From Salinivibrio kushneri (GTDB lineage: Bacteria; Pseudomonadota; Gammaproteobacteria; Enterobacterales; Vibrionaceae), in assembly GCF_027286325.1 (NCBI RefSeq), contig NZ_CP114588.1:620001-684000 (forward strand): DNA of 64,000 bases, given 5' to 3'. The position numbers and the translations under genes were made by a program. Positions 1 through 9,935 of the stretch are shown here, one piece after another. A model generated the notes under the pieces. That model was given only the letters and a program-made list of their open reading frames with translations. It was not told the DNA's origin and did not search any database. Position 1 is the stretch's first letter, and every line of letters starts with the position of its first letter.

Positions 1-898
1 TCTCGACTCACTGATTTTTGCTCGGCAAATGATCGCTATCACCGCCTCTCTTTCTGAGCTTGATCCTGACGATCGCATCTCACCGATTTTGGCCGTGGGC
101 GATCGCTTACCCAAAGGCGGCGACTTACGGGTGGAAACCCCAGATAACGATAAAGCAAAAGCCCTGTTGAAGTTTTGTCGTAAATTCACCGTGCCACTGC
201 GCCAAGCTTTGCGTAAAAACGGTGTGCTGCTTGCAAAAGATAACCCCAAAAAGCCGGTTATCCATCTGTGCTTTACTGCCCCAGGTACCTGTTTGGTTGG
301 CTACTCACTCACAACTAATAACTCTCCGCACTACATGGGACTGCCGCGGATGAAGTTTCCTGCCGATGCGCCGAGTCGCTCGACCTTAAAATTGGAAGAG
401 GCATTTCACCACTTTATTCCCAAGCAAGAGTGGGAGACGCGTTTAGCGCCTGGCATGTGGGCGGTCGACTTAGGTGCGTGCCCCGGAGGCTGGACCTATC
501 AGTTGGTTAAACGCTCAATGTTCGTACACGCGGTCGATAATGGCGCAATGGATGAGCAATTGATGGAAACCGGACAAGTCTTTCACCACGCTGAAGATGG
601 GTTTAAGTTCGAGCCGACGCGTAAGAATGTTACCTGGCTGGTGTGCGATATGATTGAAAAGCCCTCTCGTGTAGCCCAATTGATGGGTGAGTGGTTGATT
701 GAAGGGTGGGCGAAAGAGGCAATTTTTAATTTGAAATTGCCGATGAGTCGTCGCTATGAGCAGGTGACAGAAAACCTCGAGACCTTAGGTGCATTTCTTG
801 ATGATTATAATGTGGCGTATGAAATGCGCGCGAAGCATCTGTATCATGATCGCGAGGAAATCACAGTGCACTTACGGCGGGTAAAACGTCAGCGCTAA
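1..898 (+). CDS. rlmM: 23S rRNA 2'-O-ribose methyltransferase RlmM (5' truncated by window)
   Basis: RlmM is the SAM-dependent enzyme that 2'-O-methylates C2498 of 23S rRNA. The reading frame is open from base 2 (DSLIFARQM precedes the first internal Met), so the gene begins outside the window and about 300 residues are visible. The Rossmann motif [14 protein letters not shown], the acidic VCDMIEKP segment and the [11 protein letters not shown] segment carry the SAM-binding and catalytic K-D-K-E type residues of the family. The N-terminal THUMP-like part is only partly present. The gene converges on xni, 67 bp away, with no obvious strong terminator between them. Confidence 0.95.
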   Translation, partial: LDSLIFARQMIAITASLSELDPDDRISPILAVGDRLPKGGDLRVETPDNDKAKALLKFCRKFTVPLRQALRKNGVLLAKDNPKKPVIHLCFTAPGTCLVGYSLTTNNSPHYMGLPRMKFPADAPSRSTLKLEEAFHHFIPKQEWETRLAPGMWAVDLGACPGGWTYQLVKRSMFVHAVDNGAMDEQLMETGQVFHHAEDGFKFEPTRKNVTWLVCDMIEKPSRVAQLMGEWLIEGWAKEAIFNLKLPMSRRYEQVTENLETLGAFLDDYNVAYEMRAKHLYHDREEITVHLRRVKRQR

Positions 899-965
899 GT
901 GCTGTCTGGGTTTCTCTTAGCTCTGCATACCGAGCTTCATGTTTATCCATCACCACTGAATACGG

Positions 966-1757
966 TTACGAGGATTGGCCCTCTGTAGCGGGCTCAAAAC
1001 GGATATCTTGTAGGTTAAAGCCTAGTGGGATATCCGTTTTTAGTTGCGCGACCTGTTTGCAACGTTGAGCCAGCTCATAATGACCGTTGAGTTTTTTCTG
1101 CCACTTTGGCGCGAGATCCTCGGCAGCGAACACCGCATCGATAGTGGCATAGTCGCTCAGCAAGCTGGCCGCGGTTTTGGGACCGATACCTGGCACGCCA
1201 CTGACCTCACTGCTGCTGATCCCCGCGAGCCCCCAAAAATCGCAAAGCTGCTCCGGGCGAACGCCGAACTGCGCCTGGACGAATGCGAGATCTAACCAGC
1301 GCTGCTGAAAGTAATCGCGGATCCGGACTGTCGGTTGTAATAGCTGACAATAGCCTTTGTCAGTCGATACTATCGTGACATCTTGCTGGCGCTCGGCCAC
1401 TTTTAAGGCGAGGGTGGCAATCATGTCGTCAGCCTCATCGCCCTGAGAAAGCAACGAGTCGACGCCGTACTGCCAAAATGCATCTTGAATGGCATCTAAC
1501 CCTTGTTCGAGCACTGCAGGCATTGGCTTACGGTGTTGTTTGTATGCCGGCAGGATCTCTGCGCGCCAGCCACGATCACTACCCATGTGATCAAAGACAG
1601 CAATAATATGGCTCGGCTGGCTATGATTGATGATTTTATTGAGGGTTTTGATGCAGGCATTCACCGTGGTGTCGATGGCATCGCCTTCGGGCTGAGCCGC
1701 GTGGACACGGCGGATGAGGTTCATTGCATCGATAATGACAACATGGAGGTTAGACAT
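966..1757 (-). CDS. xni: Flap endonuclease Xni (exonuclease IX family)
   Basis: Homologue of the 5'-3' nuclease domain of DNA polymerase I, which acts on branched DNA flaps. The protein has 263 residues; E. coli Xni has about 250. Visible motifs are the N-terminal VVIIDAMNLIRR, the acidic cluster GDEADDMIATLA, VSTDKGYCQLL and the helix-hairpin-helix VSGVPGIGPKTAASLL. An upstream Met at 1796 would add 13 poorly conserved residues. I chose the ATG at 1757 because MSNLHVVIIDAMNLIRR matches the family start. A TATAAT hexamer (minus strand, 1800-1795) lies upstream. In E. coli xni also neighbours rlmM and ppnN. Confidence 0.93.
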   Translation of the reverse strand: MSNLHVVIIDAMNLIRRVHAAQPEGDAIDTTVNACIKTLNKIINHSQPSHIIAVFDHMGSDRGWRAEILPAYKQHRKPMPAVLEQGLDAIQDAFWQYGVDSLLSQGDEADDMIATLALKVAERQQDVTIVSTDKGYCQLLQPTVRIRDYFQQRWLDLAFVQAQFGVRPEQLCDFWGLAGISSSEVSGVPGIGPKTAASLLSDYATIDAVFAAEDLAPKWQKKLNGHYELAQRCKQVAQLKTDIPLGFNLQDIRFEPATEGQSS

Positions 1758-1810
1758 AATAAAAACCAGTAATAACGCGCAGCATGAGCCGCGCATTATA
1801 CCTGTGTTAG

Positions 1811-1837
1811 CGGCATAACGCAGTGTGCGTTATGCCG
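1811..1837. repeat. Perfect inverted repeat between ppnN and xni
   Basis: Two 11-base arms (CGGCATAACGC and GCGTTATGCCG) with a 5-base loop lie downstream of ppnN and just upstream of the xni TATAAT element. It could fold as a ppnN 3' hairpin, but no T-tract follows on either strand. It may instead be an mRNA-stabilising hairpin or an operator. Confidence 0.5.
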
Positions 1838-1875
1838 GTTACCTGCAGCTCGCCGGCTCAGTGCGCGTATTAGGG

Positions 1876-3231
1876 CTAAGAGACAATTTCGTAGCACGGC
1901 ACATAGGCGGTGCCTGGTAGCTTCATCCGTTGTTGGTCGACGAAGCTTTGTAACAGTTTGTCCATTTTTGCCATTAAGTACTTGTCACCATCGATTTTAA
2001 ACGGGCCATGTTGCTCGATATTGCGCATTCCCTCGTCTTTCACATTCCCCGCCACAATGCCCGAGAATGCTTGGCGTAATGCTGAAGCGAGTAACTCTGG
2101 GCGCTGATTCATGTGCAAGTTAAGGTTAGCCATATTCTCGTGTGTTGGCGCAAAGGGATGTTGAAAGTCCGGCTCGATTTTTAATGACCAATTGTACGAA
2201 TAGGCATCGCCGGTGGCTTTGCGATGCTCTTTGACGGCGGGCATGGCATTTTTCATCAATCGTGCGGCTTTAGCCGGATCGTCAATCACGATTTCATAAT
2301 ACTGGGTGGCTTCCTCGCCCAAGACATCACGAATAAAGGCATCGATATCGCGAAAGTAATCCTCACTTTCTTTCGGGCCGGTTAACACGATAGGCAAAGG
2401 TTGTGAGCGATTATCAGGATGCATCATGATGCCAAGAATATAAAGCAGCTCTTCCGCTGTTCCTGCGCCGCCTGGGAAAATGACAATCCCATGTGCGATA
2501 CGGACAAATGCCTCTAGGCGCTTTTCAATATCGGGCATGATCACCAGCTCATTAACCATAGGGTTCGGCGGCTCAGCAGCGATAATAGAAGGCTCAGTTA
2601 AGCCAATAAACCGGCTGTCATAAGTGCGTTGCTTGGCATGACCGATGGCTGCACCTTTCATTGGCCCCTCCATCGCACCTGGGCCACACCCCGTACAAAT
2701 ATCCAGTTCACGCAGACCAAGCTCATGGCCCACTTCTCGCGTGTATTGATATTCGATGTCGTTGATCGAATGCCCACCCCAGCAAACCACTAGATTAGGA
2801 TCGACCCTTGGACGGAGCGTTTTTGCATTCCGCAAGATACCGAATATTAGGTTAGTGATATGCGGTGAGCTGTCGAGGTTGAGGGCAGGACTATGCTCGA
2901 GCTGCACATTGACGTGAATAATGTCGCGTAGTACCGAGAACATATGCTCTTGAATGCCGCGAATGATTTTACCGTCGACAAAGGCATGATCCGGCGGGTT
3001 CACCAGCTCGAGTTTAATGCCCCGCTCTCGGCGCAATACGCGAATTTCAAAGTTGGCGTGTTTTTCTAACAGAGCTTTGGAGCTGTCTGTATGGCTACCT
3101 GAATTTAAAACGGCCAATGAGCAGTTGCGGTATAAGCGGTACAGATCACTGCTGGCGCTGGCTTTTAAACGATCGACCTCGATTTGAGAAAGCAGATCCA
3201 TCGTTCCAATCGGACTAATGTGTGTGATCAT
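1876..3231 (-). CDS. ppnN: Nucleotide 5'-monophosphate nucleosidase PpnN
   Basis: PpnN (YgdH) of the LOG/lysine-decarboxylase-like family splits purine and pyrimidine nucleoside monophosphates into base and ribose 5-phosphate. In E. coli it is stimulated by (p)ppGpp. The protein has 451 residues, matching the family length of about 454. The signature [19 protein letters not shown] (PGGxGTxxE) near residue 255 and the preceding VCWGGHS and [16 protein letters not shown] segments form the phosphate and base pocket. The N-terminal and C-terminal extensions of the long PpnN subtype are present, unlike short LOG proteins. It lies between xni and a diguanylate cyclase gene, 118 bp from the xni start. 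Confidence 0.95.
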   Translation of the reverse strand: MITHISPIGTMDLLSQIEVDRLKASASSDLYRLYRNCSLAVLNSGSHTDSSKALLEKHANFEIRVLRRERGIKLELVNPPDHAFVDGKIIRGIQEHMFSVLRDIIHVNVQLEHSPALNLDSSPHITNLIFGILRNAKTLRPRVDPNLVVCWGGHSINDIEYQYTREVGHELGLRELDICTGCGPGAMEGPMKGAAIGHAKQRTYDSRFIGLTEPSIIAAEPPNPMVNELVIMPDIEKRLEAFVRIAHGIVIFPGGAGTAEELLYILGIMMHPDNRSQPLPIVLTGPKESEDYFRDIDAFIRDVLGEEATQYYEIVIDDPAKAARLMKNAMPAVKEHRKATGDAYSYNWSLKIEPDFQHPFAPTHENMANLNLHMNQRPELLASALRQAFSGIVAGNVKDEGMRNIEQHGPFKIDGDKYLMAKMDKLLQSFVDQQRMKLPGTAYVPCYEIVS

Positions 3232-3350
3232 AGCGACAACCTCTTACACGCCGACATCCTGTTTAACGCAAGCAAGGCTGTCGAGCGGTGCTATAAAAAT
3301 CAGTGTGTTAATTAAAAATACACACGCTAGCCACAATTGACCAGTAAAAC

Positions 3351-4907
3351 TTAACACCAGATGATTTGGTTGCGACCACTGTTTTTCGCTTGATAGAGCG
3401 CTTGGTCAGCACGCTTTAGCACCGGCGTGGGGGTATCCTCACCTTGGAAGAGGGTGGCACCAATTGAGACGCTAATTGAAACGCGCTCGTTTTTAAACTT
3501 CAGCGGGAGTTTGCGAATGGTGTGGCTAATATTGGCCAAAATATCGGTCCGCGTTTCATCGTCCGCATCGGGCAGTAAAATTACAAACTCTTCGCCACCA
3601 AAGCGGGCAATAAAGTCGGTGTCGCGCAGACATTGATAAATGCTACGCGCGATAATTTTCAAGGCTTTATCACCGACTTCGTAGCCAAATTGCTGATTCA
3701 CTTGTTTAAAGTGGTCAAGATCAATGACGGCAAGGCAAAACTCGCGTTGGTACTTTTTCCATAACCGGTATTCATGCTCCAAACGATCGTTTAGGGCGGC
3801 ACGGTTGTAGACACGGGTAAGTGGGTCTAACAGGCGTTTACGTTCTTGGTCACCGACGCGACGGTGTTGATCGAGGGTTTGCTCTGCTAAGGCGCTAAGT
3901 TGGTTTTGATTGTGTGCCAACTGCTCTTCCAAGGCTTGTTCGCGATTTTTGAGCGCTTTGTTTTCTTGCGCGATCACTTTCAGCTCTGCAAGCGCTTGGG
4001 TCAATGCGGCTTCTGGGTTGGCTTTTTCCGCGTCTTTCCATTTGAGTTCGCGTTCAATATCGGTAATGGTGCGATCGAGTCGTTGATCGACATCTTGATG
4101 TGCCTGCCGCAGTTGCGTCGCGTGATCATGCGCTCGGGTATTTTGTTGGCTTATTGATACTAGGTCATCATTGACTTGACTGAGAAATTGCTGTGAAGCC
4201 TGCCGCTCTGATTGGGTGGCTTCCAGAATCAGTTTGAGTGCCGCAAGCGTCAAAGAGACCACGGTAGCCGGTGATATATCGGTCAGCAATTCACGGCGGA
4301 TTTCAAGCAACTTGTCGCCTGCTTGACCGTCGATATCGAGCTCTGTAATCAGGTTTTGTAGTTCATCAGCGACGCGGCGTATTTGATCGTTGTCGATGTC
4401 TGGTGTTTGCTGAGTGCGGGGCCTTGCCACTTGCAAGGTCACAGCGCGTTCGTACAGTTGAAGTAATTTTATGAGGTGTTGTGTGCGTTCGGTATCACCG
4501 TTCGCCGGTTGTGCCAATAGATCTCGCAAGTCACGTTTCAATTGAACGGGAAGACCTGTCACTCGCTGTAGTGTTTCACCACTGGTATGAAACTGCTCAT
4601 CGAGGTGTGACTGTGCTTTTGCTTGTGTCATGTTTTGATGACCCACCATGCGTTCAATAACGGCTAAACGCGGAAGCAACGCGCTAACATCCTGCGTTGA
4701 ATACAATACGTCACGGAACTCGGCCAGTTTTTGGTCGACCAAGTTATTTTTACCCGAGCACGTGGCGATGAAGCGCGAAACCAGCCGTTTAAGGCTATGG
4801 ATCTCTCTACGCGACCTAAGCGCCAGCTCCCGATACGCTGAGGGCGACGCATTATTACCCGCCTGAGCGGTTTGAGCCGACAACGGTGATGGAGTGGACT
4901 TAGTCAT
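3351..4907 (-). CDS. Diguanylate cyclase with long helical N-terminus (GGDEF)
   Basis: The 518-residue protein has a C-terminal GGDEF domain from about residue 360. The active site is RFGGEEF at 437-441, with VIDLDHFKQVNQQFGYEVGD for metal and GTP binding. An RxxD inhibitory site (RDTD) lies five residues before GGEEF, so it should make c-di-GMP under product control. The first 350 residues are hydrophilic and mostly helical, with a heptad-like coiled coil at about 225-350 and no signal peptide or membrane segment. It is predicted to be cytosolic. The signal it senses is unknown. It lies 77 bp downstream of, and co-directional with, the TPR/degenerate-GGDEF gene, so the two may be co-transcribed. 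Confidence 0.88.
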   Translation of the reverse strand: MTKSTPSPLSAQTAQAGNNASPSAYRELALRSRREIHSLKRLVSRFIATCSGKNNLVDQKLAEFRDVLYSTQDVSALLPRLAVIERMVGHQNMTQAKAQSHLDEQFHTSGETLQRVTGLPVQLKRDLRDLLAQPANGDTERTQHLIKLLQLYERAVTLQVARPRTQQTPDIDNDQIRRVADELQNLITELDIDGQAGDKLLEIRRELLTDISPATVVSLTLAALKLILEATQSERQASQQFLSQVNDDLVSISQQNTRAHDHATQLRQAHQDVDQRLDRTITDIERELKWKDAEKANPEAALTQALAELKVIAQENKALKNREQALEEQLAHNQNQLSALAEQTLDQHRRVGDQERKRLLDPLTRVYNRAALNDRLEHEYRLWKKYQREFCLAVIDLDHFKQVNQQFGYEVGDKALKIIARSIYQCLRDTDFIARFGGEEFVILLPDADDETRTDILANISHTIRKLPLKFKNERVSISVSIGATLFQGEDTPTPVLKRADQALYQAKNSGRNQIIWC

Positions 4908-4984
4908 TTTATCGAGGAAATACCTGATTATATTCGCGTTTTGGCGCCATTGGTAGCGAAAACAGTTTCACTAACTATCCGTAG

Positions 4985-7330
4985 CTATACCGATTTATTG
5001 CTACGATCATCAATAACTGACGATGGCTTTTTATCAGATTCGTGATCCTTCTGCCAGTTCAATAAGTCGTTAGCTGAAGATTTAACCTTTACCAATCCAG
5101 AGTCAATGCCTTTCAAACAAGCATGACGTAAGTTGGTGTTCACAAAGCTCGCTGCAGGGGCCGTGTTAATCGCGCTAAAGTGTACCCAATGACTTTCCCC
5201 AGTCTGTTGCGCGAGATCACTGGCTTGATGGGTGGCCGTTAATAAAATCTCGATTAGTTCTTGGTCGTTAATCGATGTGTACGCGCGCGGTAAAAAAGGG
5301 TATTCCGCGAGACCAATGGCAACTTGCGGAGTGAGTGCTGGGGGTTGGTCACCTTCACTCACCGCTTGTGGCTGACTGCTTTGATAATGGCTGACAAAGT
5401 CTGCGATCAAAGACTGCACAAAATGCGCAAGCGCATCGGGCTGGGTGTCTTGGTCCCAATTGGTCTCGATATAAATGAACAAGGTATCGGCGAAATGATA
5501 TAAGCGGCCAGATTGGGTGACACGATCGGACAAGTAGTCGCCAAGCTGACGCTCGATATCCTGCGCCCTTTGATAGCCGAGGCGCAAAAATAACGCTTTT
5601 AGCAAGGCAACGTCGAACATGGCAAAGCGTAGCCGATCACTCAGTGGCTGGTGGATCATGTCGTTTAGATACCATTGTTCAAAGTTGGCATTACTTTTTT
5701 CCAACGATCGCGGCAATTTAGCATTCAGCATGCGTAAGTTTCTCAGCCCGGTGCGTGGGTGAGTATAAAAGTCATCACGCAGCTCTTCGAGTTCTACCTG
5801 ACGCATCACCGCGGCACGATGACGAAGATAAACAATGGCTACTAACACCCCAAGGCTACCTAATAGGAAATAGTTGACCTTTTGTAGGTGAAGCTGCTCT
5901 TGGTGTGCGCTATCTAGCTGACGTTGCAGTTCATCCATCTGTAGCTGCCGTTCGACCACACGCTGTTGTTGTTTAAAAGTATCGGCTTGTTGTTGTTGCT
6001 CTGATTGTGTTTGCTGTGCGCGTAGCTTTTCATAATCACGTTGCATCATCAGGGCCGCTTGATACTTGCCTTGCGACTCTAAGGCTCTGGAGAGGGCATG
6101 ATGCGCCATCGTCATGGTTTGGTGGTCTTTTTCTACCTCTGCTCGCTCCAGCGCGGTGCGAATTTCTTTCTCTGCTTGCTTTGGTTGAGACAGTGCAAGA
6201 TGAATACGTCCCTGCAACAACATTGCCTGTGTGGTCAGGGGAGAGTTGGGTAGGCTACCGACCAGCCTTAACGCATCTTGGATATACCTGTCACTGAGCG
6301 GGAAGTGCTCTAGCTGATAATAAGTGCGGGCGATGGCGAGGTGTACTTGGGCAAGCGGTTGGAGGCGACCGAGTGCTTGCTCAATTTCAAGCGCATTAAA
6401 ATAATGCACCAAGGCGAAATTATAACGGGCTTGTTGCTCATAAATGGTGGCTAACAGGCGCTGCGACGCTGATAGACGTCGGCTTAATGAAAAATGCTCA
6501 AAAAAGGCAGCGGCTTGATTTGCGTGCTCAAGGGCTTGATTGAGCACACCTTGTTGATTATACAGTTTAGCCAGCTTCATATTGGCATCGGCAATCAATG
6601 CTGTGTATTCGTTCTCGCTGGCTATCCAGAAAGCACTGAGTAGCTCGGTCAAAGCACTCTCATGTTGCTTTTGGTCGAGTAAAAAACCACCTAATGAGAG
6701 CTGAAACTCGACTTTATCCCGTAAGTCTTGAGGATCACTGTTAAGTTGGCTGCGTGCATTTTCATAAGCGACAAGCGCGGTTTCACTGTCTGCGGTTGCC
6801 GCGAGAATATTGGCGCGCAGTAAAGCGCTTTTAAATCGGCTTGCTTGGCCGTTTAAGCTGCTTTCTGGCAAGGTTTCAATGGCTTTTTGGGCGGCATCGA
6901 GTATCGCTAGGGCACGTGTGGAGTCACGTTCAAGGTGCCAGATAAGCGAGGCCTCGGTCAGCAAGACTTGTACATTTACGTGTTTTAAATCGTACTCATC
7001 GACCACTTGATACGCTTTTTGTAGCGCGGCTTTAGCCTCTATAGGTTGATCGAGATAAGCATAAGCTCGGGCACTGATCAAATAGGCATATACGGTATGC
7101 AAGGGCGTGCGAATCGAGCGATCCGTGTCGTTATTCACATGTGAGCGATTCGCGCCGGTGGTTAGGCGGCGTTGGGCTAAAAAACGATTGCTGATTTCCA
7201 ACGATTGCGCCGGAGACGTTTCGAGAAGTTTTTCCGCATTAGTGAGCACGGGTGAGGAGTGGATTGAAGCGAACGCCGTTATCGACGTTAACCAAAAAAG
7301 CAGGCCTACGAGTAGTCGGCTGATGCGCAT
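4985..7330 (-). CDS. TPR-repeat membrane protein with degenerate GGDEF domain
   Basis: The protein has 781 residues: a signal peptide (cleavage near AFA-SIH, residues 20-22), a long series of TPR-like helix pairs (about 80-430, for example ALEHANQAAAFFEHF and ALVHYFNALEIEQAL), a glutamine-rich coiled coil (about 435-484), one membrane segment (about 485-502, YFLLGSLGVLVAIVYL) and a C-terminal GGDEF-like fold (about 520-740). The GGDEF signature is replaced by YHFADTLFIYIE (about 611-622), and the DxDxFK segment reads FDVALLKALF. Catalysis is therefore unlikely. The layout suggests a periplasmic TPR sensor with a cytoplasmic pseudo-cyclase output. It lies just upstream of an intact cyclase gene. 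I do not know a named homologue. Confidence 0.82.
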   Translation of the reverse strand: MRISRLLVGLLFWLTSITAFASIHSSPVLTNAEKLLETSPAQSLEISNRFLAQRRLTTGANRSHVNNDTDRSIRTPLHTVYAYLISARAYAYLDQPIEAKAALQKAYQVVDEYDLKHVNVQVLLTEASLIWHLERDSTRALAILDAAQKAIETLPESSLNGQASRFKSALLRANILAATADSETALVAYENARSQLNSDPQDLRDKVEFQLSLGGFLLDQKQHESALTELLSAFWIASENEYTALIADANMKLAKLYNQQGVLNQALEHANQAAAFFEHFSLSRRLSASQRLLATIYEQQARYNFALVHYFNALEIEQALGRLQPLAQVHLAIARTYYQLEHFPLSDRYIQDALRLVGSLPNSPLTTQAMLLQGRIHLALSQPKQAEKEIRTALERAEVEKDHQTMTMAHHALSRALESQGKYQAALMMQRDYEKLRAQQTQSEQQQQADTFKQQQRVVERQLQMDELQRQLDSAHQEQLHLQKVNYFLLGSLGVLVAIVYLRHRAAVMRQVELEELRDDFYTHPRTGLRNLRMLNAKLPRSLEKSNANFEQWYLNDMIHQPLSDRLRFAMFDVALLKALFLRLGYQRAQDIERQLGDYLSDRVTQSGRLYHFADTLFIYIETNWDQDTQPDALAHFVQSLIADFVSHYQSSQPQAVSEGDQPPALTPQVAIGLAEYPFLPRAYTSINDQELIEILLTATHQASDLAQQTGESHWVHFSAINTAPAASFVNTNLRHACLKGIDSGLVKVKSSANDLLNWQKDHESDKKPSSVIDDRSNKSV

Positions 7331-7361
7331 GCGCCATCCTCTATGTAAAGCGATGAGAGAA

Positions 7362-7387
7362 AGGCTGCCTGATGGCAGCCTGTGGTA
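7362..7387 (-). terminator. Hairpin downstream of queF
   Basis: AGGCTGCC and GGCAGCCT form an 8-bp stem with a 4-base loop just after the queF stop. On the minus strand it is followed by TTCTCTC, so the T-tract is imperfect. It separates queF from the TPR gene. Confidence 0.5.
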
Positions 7388-8236
7388 TTACTGTCTTGCC
7401 AAACGATTGTTTTCACTTGGTGTTTTACCCATATTTGTACGATATGGGTTAATGTCTAAACCACCGCGACGCGTGTAACGGGCATAAACGGTGAGCTTTT
7501 CCGGCTGACAAAAACGCATGATATCCATAAAAATGCGCTCCACACATTGCTCGTGAAACTCATTATGCTCGCGAAATGACACCAAGTAGCGAAGTAGCTT
7601 CTCGCGATTTATTTTTTTGCCTTTATAAGCGATTCTCACCGAGCCCCAGTCTGGCTGGTTAGTAATAAGGCAGTTTGATTTGAGTAAATGGCTGTGGAGG
7701 GTCTCAGACACAATCGCGCCTTGAGCCGCACCGTCAAGCCAGTCGGGATTAAATGTGTAGTCATCAATGCTGATGTCTTGGTGATCGATGCATTCACCCG
7801 CCAAGCCTGCAATGGTTTCTCCCTCTAACTCACTGAGCGGTGACAAGGTGACATCCACTTCTTCACCCGCACAAGCGGACAAATCGGTTTGCAATGCGTT
7901 AGCTACTTGCTGCCAGTTGTCAAAGCGAGTTTGATTAAAGCTATTGAGGTACAGCTTAAATGATTTTGACTCGATTAAGTTGGGGCTTGAGGCTGGGAGG
8001 CGGACTTCGCCAATCGCGACCTGGGGCAAACCATTTTTGTTGAGCCATGACAGCTCATATAGGGTCCAGGTGTCGTAACCGGTAAAGGGCATCGGCGCAT
8101 TATCTAGTCCGATGGCCTGACGATTTAGCGCGCGAGGAACAGCACGCAGTTGTGATGGATCGTACTGGGTTGGGTAATCTGTTTTTTCGCCAAGCGATAA
8201 ATTGGCGAGGGCATCGGCATCTTGATAATTGCTCAT
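7388..8236 (-). CDS. queF: NADPH-dependent 7-cyano-7-deazaguanine reductase QueF
   Basis: QueF reduces the nitrile preQ0 to preQ1 in queuosine biosynthesis for tRNA. At 282 residues it is the long bimodular type, equal in length to E. coli QueF. The catalytic pair is visible in [12 protein letters not shown]: Cys189 forms the thioimide and Asp196 protonates it. The QueF motif near [12 protein letters not shown] (residues 89-100) binds NADPH, and the end [14 protein letters not shown] and DINPYRTN is typical. It is divergent from syd across a gap of 63 bp. I see no preQ1 riboswitch in that gap. Confidence 0.97.
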   Translation of the reverse strand: MSNYQDADALANLSLGEKTDYPTQYDPSQLRAVPRALNRQAIGLDNAPMPFTGYDTWTLYELSWLNKNGLPQVAIGEVRLPASSPNLIESKSFKLYLNSFNQTRFDNWQQVANALQTDLSACAGEEVDVTLSPLSELEGETIAGLAGECIDHQDISIDDYTFNPDWLDGAAQGAIVSETLHSHLLKSNCLITNQPDWGSVRIAYKGKKINREKLLRYLVSFREHNEFHEQCVERIFMDIMRFCQPEKLTVYARYTRRGGLDINPYRTNMGKTPSENNRLARQ

Positions 8237-8299
8237 ACGGATCTGCTATTGATTCAAGTAGAATGGGTAAAGTTTACTGAATCTTGCTATAGGTTGCGA

Positions 8300-8848
8300 A
8301 TGGAGAACACAGTACATCGTGCCCTTTGGGCGCTAACACAGAATTATATGGCGGTATGGCAGCGTCATTATCAACATTTACCCTGTACAGATGCTTACAT
8401 TGGGCTGCCATCTCCCTGTATCGTGAGCGAAAATGACCACCAATTACAGTGGCAACCGGTCAAGCGCGACGCGTTAGCTGATTTTACCAATGTAGAACAA
8501 GCGATAGCCTTGCGTTTGCACAGTGATATTAAAGACTTTTATAACGCATTCTATTGTGCAGATTTATCGGTGCGTTATCAGGGGGAGCCGCTAAGCTTGC
8601 TTCAGGTGTGGAGTGACGATGACTTGGCGCGTTTACAAGAAAACATCTTGGGACATCTGATGATGCAGCGTCAGCGCAAGCTTACGCCGAGTGTGTTCAT
8701 CGCGACCACCGCGGATGAAATGGTGATCATAGCGATTGATAACATGAGCGGGGAAGTGATAAGAGAAACCCTTAATAAAGGCACGCGTGATGTGATCGCC
8801 CCCAATCTTGACGCATTTCTCTCGGCACTAGAGGTTGATGTGGCATGA
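8300..8848 (+). CDS. syd: SecY-interacting protein Syd
   Basis: Syd is a cytosolic peripheral protein that binds SecY and is proposed to check translocon integrity. From the ATG at 8300 the protein has 182 residues, against 181 in E. coli. An upstream in-frame ATG at 8222 would add 26 residues that overlap the queF start and have no family counterpart, so it was rejected. Matching segments are YIGLPSPCIV, WSDDDLARLQENILGHLMMQRQRKL, FIATTADEM and NMSGEVIRETLNKGTRD. Its stop overlaps the next gene by 4 bp (ATGA), which implies translational coupling. The csrB RNA gene lies about 1.6 kb downstream, as near E. coli syd. Confidence 0.95.
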   Translation: MENTVHRALWALTQNYMAVWQRHYQHLPCTDAYIGLPSPCIVSENDHQLQWQPVKRDALADFTNVEQAIALRLHSDIKDFYNAFYCADLSVRYQGEPLSLLQVWSDDDLARLQENILGHLMMQRQRKLTPSVFIATTADEMVIIAIDNMSGEVIRETLNKGTRDVIAPNLDAFLSALEVDVA

Positions 8849-9624
8849 TTATCACGGAACTGACCTTTGAGTGCTTTGATAATACCACCGTTAGTGCGGT
8901 TGACCGTACGATCAATGGCCTCATGGATGCATTACGTTATAATGGCCAAGTGCTCGGACGCGAGTTTCCGATCTTGATGCAAGAAGGCCAGTTTCAGCTT
9001 CGTGTTGTATGTCCCGATGAAGATGCCTTGCACCCACGCTTTCACAGCCCACAAGTGAAACGTGCGTTGCAGCAGCTGGCCGACGCGTGCTTAACCCAAC
9101 CGAAAGTGCGTGTGTTGGGACGCGATTTGAACTCAGAACAAGCCGCTCCGAGTGTCTCACCGACTTGGCAAGTGCTTTACACCACCTTTGTTCACACGTG
9201 TTCGCCGCTGCGTTGTGGCGATACGCTGCTACCCATTCCGCTTTATCGCTTACCCGCCACCTTTAACGGTGATCACAAAGCGGTGATAAAATGGCAAACA
9301 GAATGGCAAGCCTGTGATGAATTACAAATGGCCGGCGCCAGTGACGCCGAGTTTGCTGGGCTTAATGAATTAGCAAACCCTCAAACTCGGTTATTCCAGC
9401 GCGGTTGGGATCTTAGAGGGCGGATAGAGTACTTAACGGGAACACCAACCTACTACTATCAATATCGTGTTGGTGGTAAAGACAGAGAGAGTGAGCTTGA
9501 ACGCCCATGTCCCAAGTGTGGGGAGCCTTGGCGGCTTAAGGCTCCGGTTCACGATATCTTTCTATTTAAGTGCGATCGTTGCCGGCTAGTCTCCAACCTT
9601 TCTTGGGACTTTAAACTGGCTTAG
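8845..9624 (+). CDS. Zn-ribbon protein of the DUF2310 family
   Basis: The protein has 259 residues and is conserved in Vibrio relatives beside syd. The C-terminus has a four-cysteine zinc ribbon: CPKCGEPW followed by FKCDRCRL near residues 226-248. The N-terminal 200 residues have no motif I can name and include paired Cys in FVHTCSPLRCGD. Zinc ribbons often mark nucleic-acid or protein binding, but function is not established. It overlaps syd by 4 bp, so the two are probably co-translated. No signal peptide or membrane segment is seen. Confidence 0.82.
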   Translation: MIITELTFECFDNTTVSAVDRTINGLMDALRYNGQVLGREFPILMQEGQFQLRVVCPDEDALHPRFHSPQVKRALQQLADACLTQPKVRVLGRDLNSEQAAPSVSPTWQVLYTTFVHTCSPLRCGDTLLPIPLYRLPATFNGDHKAVIKWQTEWQACDELQMAGASDAEFAGLNELANPQTRLFQRGWDLRGRIEYLTGTPTYYYQYRVGGKDRESELERPCPKCGEPWRLKAPVHDIFLFKCDRCRLVSNLSWDFKLA

Positions 9625-9899
9625 CGGCTTGAATACTGGGCTTCTAGCGTCGCTAATCGCTCGCTCAACTCGGCCACTTGCTGTTCGAGTTGGCTGATAC
9701 GCGCAGCATCAGATAGCCTGATATCATCGACGGGCATCTCGGGTAACGGTGTGTTGGTCTTCGCATTTTTCACCGCTTGGATAATCAAGGGTAAGGGGAC
9801 TTGTGTTGTCAATTGGGCTTTCACCTTTGCCACGGTGACGGTTTGCCCTTTTGCGTCGAGCACCTTGAGTGCTCGCGCCAGCTCAGCTTGATAGCTCAT
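9621..9899 (-). CDS. Conserved small protein, helix-turn-helix-like N-terminus plus coiled coil
   Basis: The protein has 92 residues. The first 55 (LARALKVLDAKGQTVTVAKVKAQL) resemble the winged-helix start of KfrA-type DNA-binding proteins. The end (ISQLEQQVAELSERLATLEAQY) is a clear heptad coiled coil. The function is unknown; DNA binding is only an inference from the pattern. It converges on the DUF2310 gene with a 4-bp overlap of the 3' ends and lies 36 bp downstream of the DUF2789 gene on the same strand. Confidence 0.65.
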   Translation of the reverse strand: MSYQAELARALKVLDAKGQTVTVAKVKAQLTTQVPLPLIIQAVKNAKTNTPLPEMPVDDIRLSDAARISQLEQQVAELSERLATLEAQYSSR

Positions 9900-9935
9900 C
9901 AGTTAATCCTAGCGACATGACAGAAAAGAGAGAGA

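Noticed and set aside
8237..8299. Possible preQ1 riboswitch before queF
   Set aside because: The gap is only 63 bp and shared with syd. No preQ1 aptamer pattern is visible.
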